DNA of 64,000 nucleotides, from positions 186,001 through 250,000 of the forward strand of contig QQUJ01000030.1 in assembly GCA_008501635.1 (NCBI GenBank). Direction: 5' to 3'. Position numbers and translations under genes: made by a program. Below are positions 60,220-64,000 of the stretch, one piece after another; position 1 is the stretch's first letter, and each line of letters starts with the position of its first letter. The notes beneath the pieces are model-generated. The model worked only from the letters and a program-made list of their open reading frames with translations. It had not been told where the DNA came from and did no database searches. Source of the stretch: Pseudomonadota bacterium (GTDB lineage Bacteria; Pseudomonadota; Gammaproteobacteria; QQUJ01).

Positions 60220-60320
60220 CGATTCCCTCTCCCCCATCGTGTTGCCACTCCAAAACCGCTGCAATACGGCCCATAATGCGGGACAAGAACTAAAATCCCG
60301 CCATCAGCCAGGTCAACCGC

Positions 60321-62879
60321 ATGTTTGGTACTCGATTTACGCTAGAAGTCCGCCCGCGGATTCCCAAAAAACTGGAACGCCTCCGGGCGCTCGCCGATAA
60401 CCTGCTCTATAGCTGGGATCGTCGTGTGCGCGGCCTCTTCTACCGGCTCGATCACGAGCTTTGGCACAGCTCCAACCACAGCCCCAAGGTGTTCCTGCGG
60501 CGCATATCGCAGCGCCGCCTGGAGGATGCCGCGGAGGATCGCGTATTCATGGAGGAGTACAGCCGCGTCTGCTCGGCCTTCGACAGCTACATGCAAGAGC
60601 ACGTGCAATCCGACGTGCGCCTGCTCTTCGACCCCAAACGCGACATGGTGGCCTACTTCTGTCTGGAGTTCGGCTTCCACGAAAGCCTGCCCCTCTACTC
60701 GGGCGGCCTTGGCATCCTGGCGGGCGATCACTGCAAAGCCGCCAGCGATCTTGGCCTGCCCTTCGTCGCGGTGGGATTGCTCTACCGGCAGGGGTATTTC
60801 ACCCAAACTATCGATAATCACGGCAGTCAGATCGCCCACTACACACCGACCCATTTCGAGGATCTGCCGATCTCCCCGGCGCGCGATGCCGAGGGGCGCG
60901 AGGTGCATGTCCACCTCGACTTGCCGGGACGGCAGATCGAAATCAAAGTGTGGCGCGCACAGGCCGGGCGCATCAGCCTCTACCTGCTCGACACCGATCT
61001 CGATGTCAATGCCGAGCAGGACCGGCGCATCACCTATCAGCTCTACGGCGGTGACGAGAACGTCCGTATCCAGCAGGAACTGGTGCTGGGGGTGGGCGGG
61101 ACACGGGCGCTGCGGGCGCTGGGTATCCAGCCCACGGTCTGGCACACCAACGAAGGCCACGCCGCATTCCTGATCCTGGAGCGCTGCCGCGAATGCCATG
61201 GCGCCGGGATGAGCTTTGACGCCGCCCTGGAGTTTGTGGCCGCGCATACCGTCTTCACCACCCATACACCCGTCTCTGCCGGTCACGACGTATTCGACCA
61301 CGACACCATCAAACACTACTTCAAGGATCAACTCGGCGGTTACGGCACCACCCTGGAGCGGCTTCTGGAACTGGGCTCAAGTCCCGGCAATCAAGGCAGC
61401 TTCAACATGACCGCGCTGGCACTGCGCGGCTCGCGTTTTCACAACGGTGTCAGCAAGATTCACGGGCAGGTCGCCTCGCGCATGGAGGGGTATTGCTGGC
61501 CGCAGATCCCCCATGCGGAGAACCCGCTGGGCTACATCACCAACGGCGTACACGTGCCCACTTTTCTCGCACTGCAGTGGTCGAGTCTGTTCGATCTGCA
61601 GTTCAGCGCCGAGTGGCGCAATCAGCTGCTCAATCACGAGTACTGGCAGCGGCTCGACGATATACCCGATCACAATTTCTGGAGCGTGCGCCAGCTGCTG
61701 AAGTCGGAACTGCTCACCGATGTGCGGCGCCGTGCGATCCGTCGCCACCGGCGCAACGGTTGCAGCGAGGCACAGATCGAGCGCCTCACGCGTTTCCTCT
61801 CCCCCGATCACACCGACACCCTGATACTCGGCTTTGCGCGCCGCTTCGCCACCTACAAACGCGCGACGCTGCTGTTTCAGGATCCGGAACGGCTGGCCCG
61901 CCTGCTCAATGATCCGCATCGTCCTGTGGTGCTGATCTTCGCCGGCAAGGCCCACCCCCAAGACCTGCCGGGGCAGCAACTCATCCACACCATTCACGAA
62001 TACTCGATGCGGCCGGAGTTCGAGGGGCGTATCGTGCTTTTGGAAGGGTATGATCTGGCGCTGGCGCGCAAAATGGTGGTCGGCGTCGATGTCTGGATCA
62101 ACACCCCCGAGTACCCCCTGGAGGCTTGCGGCACCTCGGGGGAGAAAGCCGGGATCAACGGCGTGCTCAATCTCAGTGTGCTCGATGGCTGGTGGGGGGA
62201 GGCCTTCAACGGCAGCAACGGCTGGGGTATCACACCCCACGATCCGCATCTGGATCTCGCTGTCCGTAACCGCGAAGAAGGTCGGGAGCTGATGGATCTG
62301 CTGGAGCAGGAGGTGGCTCCGCTCTACTTCGACCGCGACGGTCACGGCTTCTCGGAGGGCTGGATCGAACGCTCCAAGAATTCCATGAAGACCCTCATCC
62401 CCCAATACAATTCTCAACGCATGGTGATGGACTATGTGATGCAGTACTACGGACCGGCCAATCTGCAGTACCAGACCCTGCGCGCCGCGGGCGGCGAACC
62501 GGCGAGCCGATTGGCCGAGTGGAAAAAGCGCATCGCTGCGGCCTGGCCGCACGTCACCATCCGCCGCCTCGATCAGGCCCGTGATTTCATCCTGGCCGGT
62601 GATGCGCTACCGCTGGACGTGGCGGTGCACCTCGGCGAACTGACGGCGGACGATGTGGTCGTCGAATGTCTGATCGGTCGGGATCAGGAGAACGGGGAGT
62701 TTACGATCCAGTCGCATTTCCCGTTGCACAAAACCGCCACCAACGAGCAGGGCGAAACCCTCTTTCACCTTGAACTGACCCCCAATCTGCCCGGCCTGCA
62801 GCACTACATGGTCCGGGTTTATCCCTACCACGAACTGCTCAGCAGCCCGTTCGAGATGGGCTGCATGATCTGGTTATGA
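60321..62879 (+). CDS. Alpha-glucan (glycogen/maltodextrin) phosphorylase
   Basis: 852 residues. The N-terminal DUF3417 domain (about 1-115; LERLRALADNLLYSWDRRV) marks the AgpA-like branch rather than E. coli-type GlgP. The GT35 core follows with YFCLEFGFHESLPLYSGGLGILAGDH, WHTNEGHAAFL, FARRFATYKRA and the PLP-binding lysine segment EACGTSGEKAGINGVLNLS. It releases glucose 1-phosphate from alpha-1,4-glucans. It lies with malQ, consistent with a glycogen or maltodextrin breakdown set. Its last 6 bases overlap the convergent DUF2784 gene. Confidence 0.94.
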   Translation: MFGTRFTLEVRPRIPKKLERLRALADNLLYSWDRRVRGLFYRLDHELWHSSNHSPKVFLRRISQRRLEDAAEDRVFMEEYSRVCSAFDSYMQEHVQSDVRLLFDPKRDMVAYFCLEFGFHESLPLYSGGLGILAGDHCKAASDLGLPFVAVGLLYRQGYFTQTIDNHGSQIAHYTPTHFEDLPISPARDAEGREVHVHLDLPGRQIEIKVWRAQAGRISLYLLDTDLDVNAEQDRRITYQLYGGDENVRIQQELVLGVGGTRALRALGIQPTVWHTNEGHAAFLILERCRECHGAGMSFDAALEFVAAHTVFTTHTPVSAGHDVFDHDTIKHYFKDQLGGYGTTLERLLELGSSPGNQGSFNMTALALRGSRFHNGVSKIHGQVASRMEGYCWPQIPHAENPLGYITNGVHVPTFLALQWSSLFDLQFSAEWRNQLLNHEYWQRLDDIPDHNFWSVRQLLKSELLTDVRRRAIRRHRRNGCSEAQIERLTRFLSPDHTDTLILGFARRFATYKRATLLFQDPERLARLLNDPHRPVVLIFAGKAHPQDLPGQQLIHTIHEYSMRPEFEGRIVLLEGYDLALARKMVVGVDVWINTPEYPLEACGTSGEKAGINGVLNLSVLDGWWGEAFNGSNGWGITPHDPHLDLAVRNREEGRELMDLLEQEVAPLYFDRDGHGFSEGWIERSKNSMKTLIPQYNSQRMVMDYVMQYYGPANLQYQTLRAAGGEPASRLAEWKKRIAAAWPHVTIRRLDQARDFILAGDALPLDVAVHLGELTADDVVVECLIGRDQENGEFTIQSHFPLHKTATNEQGETLFHLELTPNLPGLQHYMVRVYPYHELLSSPFEMGCMIWL

Positions 62880-63239
62880 GGCATACCACGAGACCAGCAG
62901 GTAGAGCAGACCGTTAGATGCCAACACCACCCAGCCGATGGCGCGCTGCAACCCCTCGGTCAGTCGGGTCCGGCCAAACAACGGCAGCAAATAGTGTTCG
63001 ACGAAACCGCCGCCGAAGGCCTGCTGCCCGGCCTGCACGCGAAGGCGTTTTTCCAGCGGGGTAAGCGGGCACGTCCAGCCGACAACCATGATCAGCCCCG
63101 CCCAGATCGCGATCGGCAGCTGCAGCCAGATCAGCGCGGGCCACGCGAACAGCAACAGAGCACCGAGCAGAGCGAAGGCAACGAAGAGCAGGTGCACCGC
63201 CAACACCAGCTCCGCGATCAGGCGGTAGACCGGTTTCAT
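62874..63239 (-). CDS. DUF2784-family membrane protein
   Basis: 121 residues from the ATG at 63239, overlapping the malQ stop (ATGA). Three membrane helices (about 8-28, 33-53, 100-118). The family motif WTCPLTPLEKRLRVQAGQQ and the GGFVEHYLLPL segment are clear. DUF2784 has no known function. Translational coupling to malQ is visible but may not mean a shared pathway. Confidence 0.85.
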   Translation of the reverse strand: MKPVYRLIAELVLAVHLLFVAFALLGALLLFAWPALIWLQLPIAIWAGLIMVVGWTCPLTPLEKRLRVQAGQQAFGGGFVEHYLLPLFGRTRLTEGLQRAIGWVVLASNGLLYLLVSWYAS

Positions 63240-64000
63240 CGTCCATAACTCTGCAGCAGACCCGCAAGCCATTTCGTATCCAACGCCTCCAGCCGCGACC
63301 ATTCAAAGCGCCAGTTCCAGTTCCCTTCGCTGGTGCCGGGGGTGTTCATGCGGTGTTCGCGATCGAGCGCCAGGAGATCCTGCAGCGGCACCACCGCCAG
63401 TCGCGCTACCGAGCGCAGCGCGGCACGGATCAACGGCCACGGCATCGTTTCCTGCGGATGGCCGAGGTAGGCCAGCAATCGCTGGCGGGTCTCCTCGGGA
63501 AGCGCGGCATACCAACCCACGGTGGTGTCGTTGTCGTGCGTGCCGGTGTAGACGACCCGGTTCGAGCGATGATTGTGGGGAAGATAGGGATTGCTGCTGT
63601 CGCCATCGAAAGCGAACTGCAGGATACACATGCCGGGCAACCCGAACCGCCGGCGCAGGGTGTGCACCTCGGGGGTGATGTGGCCGAGGTCTTCGGCGAT
63701 CAGGGGCAGCGATTCAAAACGCGCATGCAGCCATTCGAACAGCACCTCGCCAGGCACTTCCACCCACCTGCCCTCGCGGGCCGTCGCGCTGGACGCCGGG
63801 ATCTGCCAACAGGCCTGAAAACCGCGGAAATGATCGACCCGCACCCAGTCGAAGAGCCGCAGCTGGGTTGCCAGACGCTGCTCCCACCAGGTAAAGCCCT
63901 CGGCAGTCATGCGATCCCAGTTGTAGAGCGGGTTGCCCCAGCGTTGCCCATCCGCCGCGAAATAGTCCGGAGGCACGCCCGCCACGAATCGCGCGTGTCC
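63236..64000 (-). CDS. malQ: 4-alpha-glucanotransferase (amylomaltase), 3' part
   Basis: About 255 C-terminal residues; the gene continues past the right edge. The GH77 motifs are visible: GVPPDYFAADGQRWGNPLY, then WVRVDHFRGF (nucleophile Asp), LPLIAEDLG (acid/base Glu) and YTGTHDNDTTVGWY (transition-state Asp). The enzyme disproportionates maltodextrins and makes longer chains for the phosphorylase. The end NWNWRFEW is typical. Its stop overlaps the DUF2784 start. Confidence 0.95.
   Translation of the reverse strand, partial: GHARFVAGVPPDYFAADGQRWGNPLYNWDRMTAEGFTWWEQRLATQLRLFDWVRVDHFRGFQACWQIPASSATAREGRWVEVPGEVLFEWLHARFESLPLIAEDLGHITPEVHTLRRRFGLPGMCILQFAFDGDSSNPYLPHNHRSNRVVYTGTHDNDTTVGWYAALPEETRQRLLAYLGHPQETMPWPLIRAALRSVARLAVVPLQDLLALDREHRMNTPGTSEGNWNWRFEWSRLEALDTKWLAGLLQSYGR

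Overview
The window reads as the chromosome of a GC-rich, sulfur-oxidising gammaproteobacterium, probably Chromatiales-like. This rests on soxYZ at the left end, a tusA-dsrE2 pair typical of Dsr-type sulfur oxidisers, and the standard gammaproteobacterial order of the mla/murA/his, kds/lpt/rpoN/PTS and isc/ndk/rlmN/pilW/rodZ/ispG/hisS/bamB blocks. The species assignment is an inference. There is no rRNA, CRISPR array, transposase or prophage. Two tRNA genes are present: Lys-TTT and Leu-CAA.

Layout. 1-3027 (minus): soxY-soxZ, a small secreted Cys-containing protein, a Met-rich DUF302 protein and a Met-rich c-type cytochrome that runs off the left edge. This is the least familiar part of the window. 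3533-10158 (plus): a sigma-54 activator, then a control region with two palindromic activator sites, an IHF-like site and a -24/-12 promoter, then a TRAP transporter (dctP, Q, M) and a YdiF-type CoA-transferase. Together they look like regulated uptake and CoA activation of a small carboxylate. 10257-11583: tRNA-Lys(TTT) followed by mtaB, whose family modifies that tRNA. 11637-14583 (minus): an aminotransferase, a zinc-ribbon protein and a BepA-like protease. 14836-15713: tusA and dsrE2. 15846-16107: a structured element with terminal inverted repeats next to the hisC stop codon.

16108-24141 (minus): mlaFEDCB-ibaG-murA-hisG-hisD-hisC (phospholipid transport, peptidoglycan and histidine synthesis). 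24376-37100 (plus): yrbG-kdsD-kdsC-lptCAB (KDO synthesis and LPS export), then rpoN-hpf-ptsN-hprK-rapZ-EIIA-HPr-EI, a regulatory phosphotransferase system without sugar permeases, then mgtE. A perfect FNR/ANR-type palindrome lies in front of rpoN. Because rpoN is in the same window, the sigma-54 circuit upstream has its sigma factor here.

37123-50304 (minus): EamA transporter, bamB, yfgM, hisS, ispG, rodZ, pilW, rlmN, ndk, iscA, iscS, a second cysteine desulfurase, iscR and cysE. The usual iscU, hscBA and fdx are absent. 50524-58153: trmJ, suhB, a 96-residue unknown, secF-secD-yajC-tgt-queA. 58249-59937: a chemoreceptor with a heme-c motif in its sensor domain. 60133-64000: tRNA-Leu, alpha-glucan phosphorylase, a DUF2784 membrane protein and the 3' part of malQ (glycogen/maltodextrin breakdown). 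Three related imperfect inverted repeats sit in gaps at 7066, 17224 and 41175.
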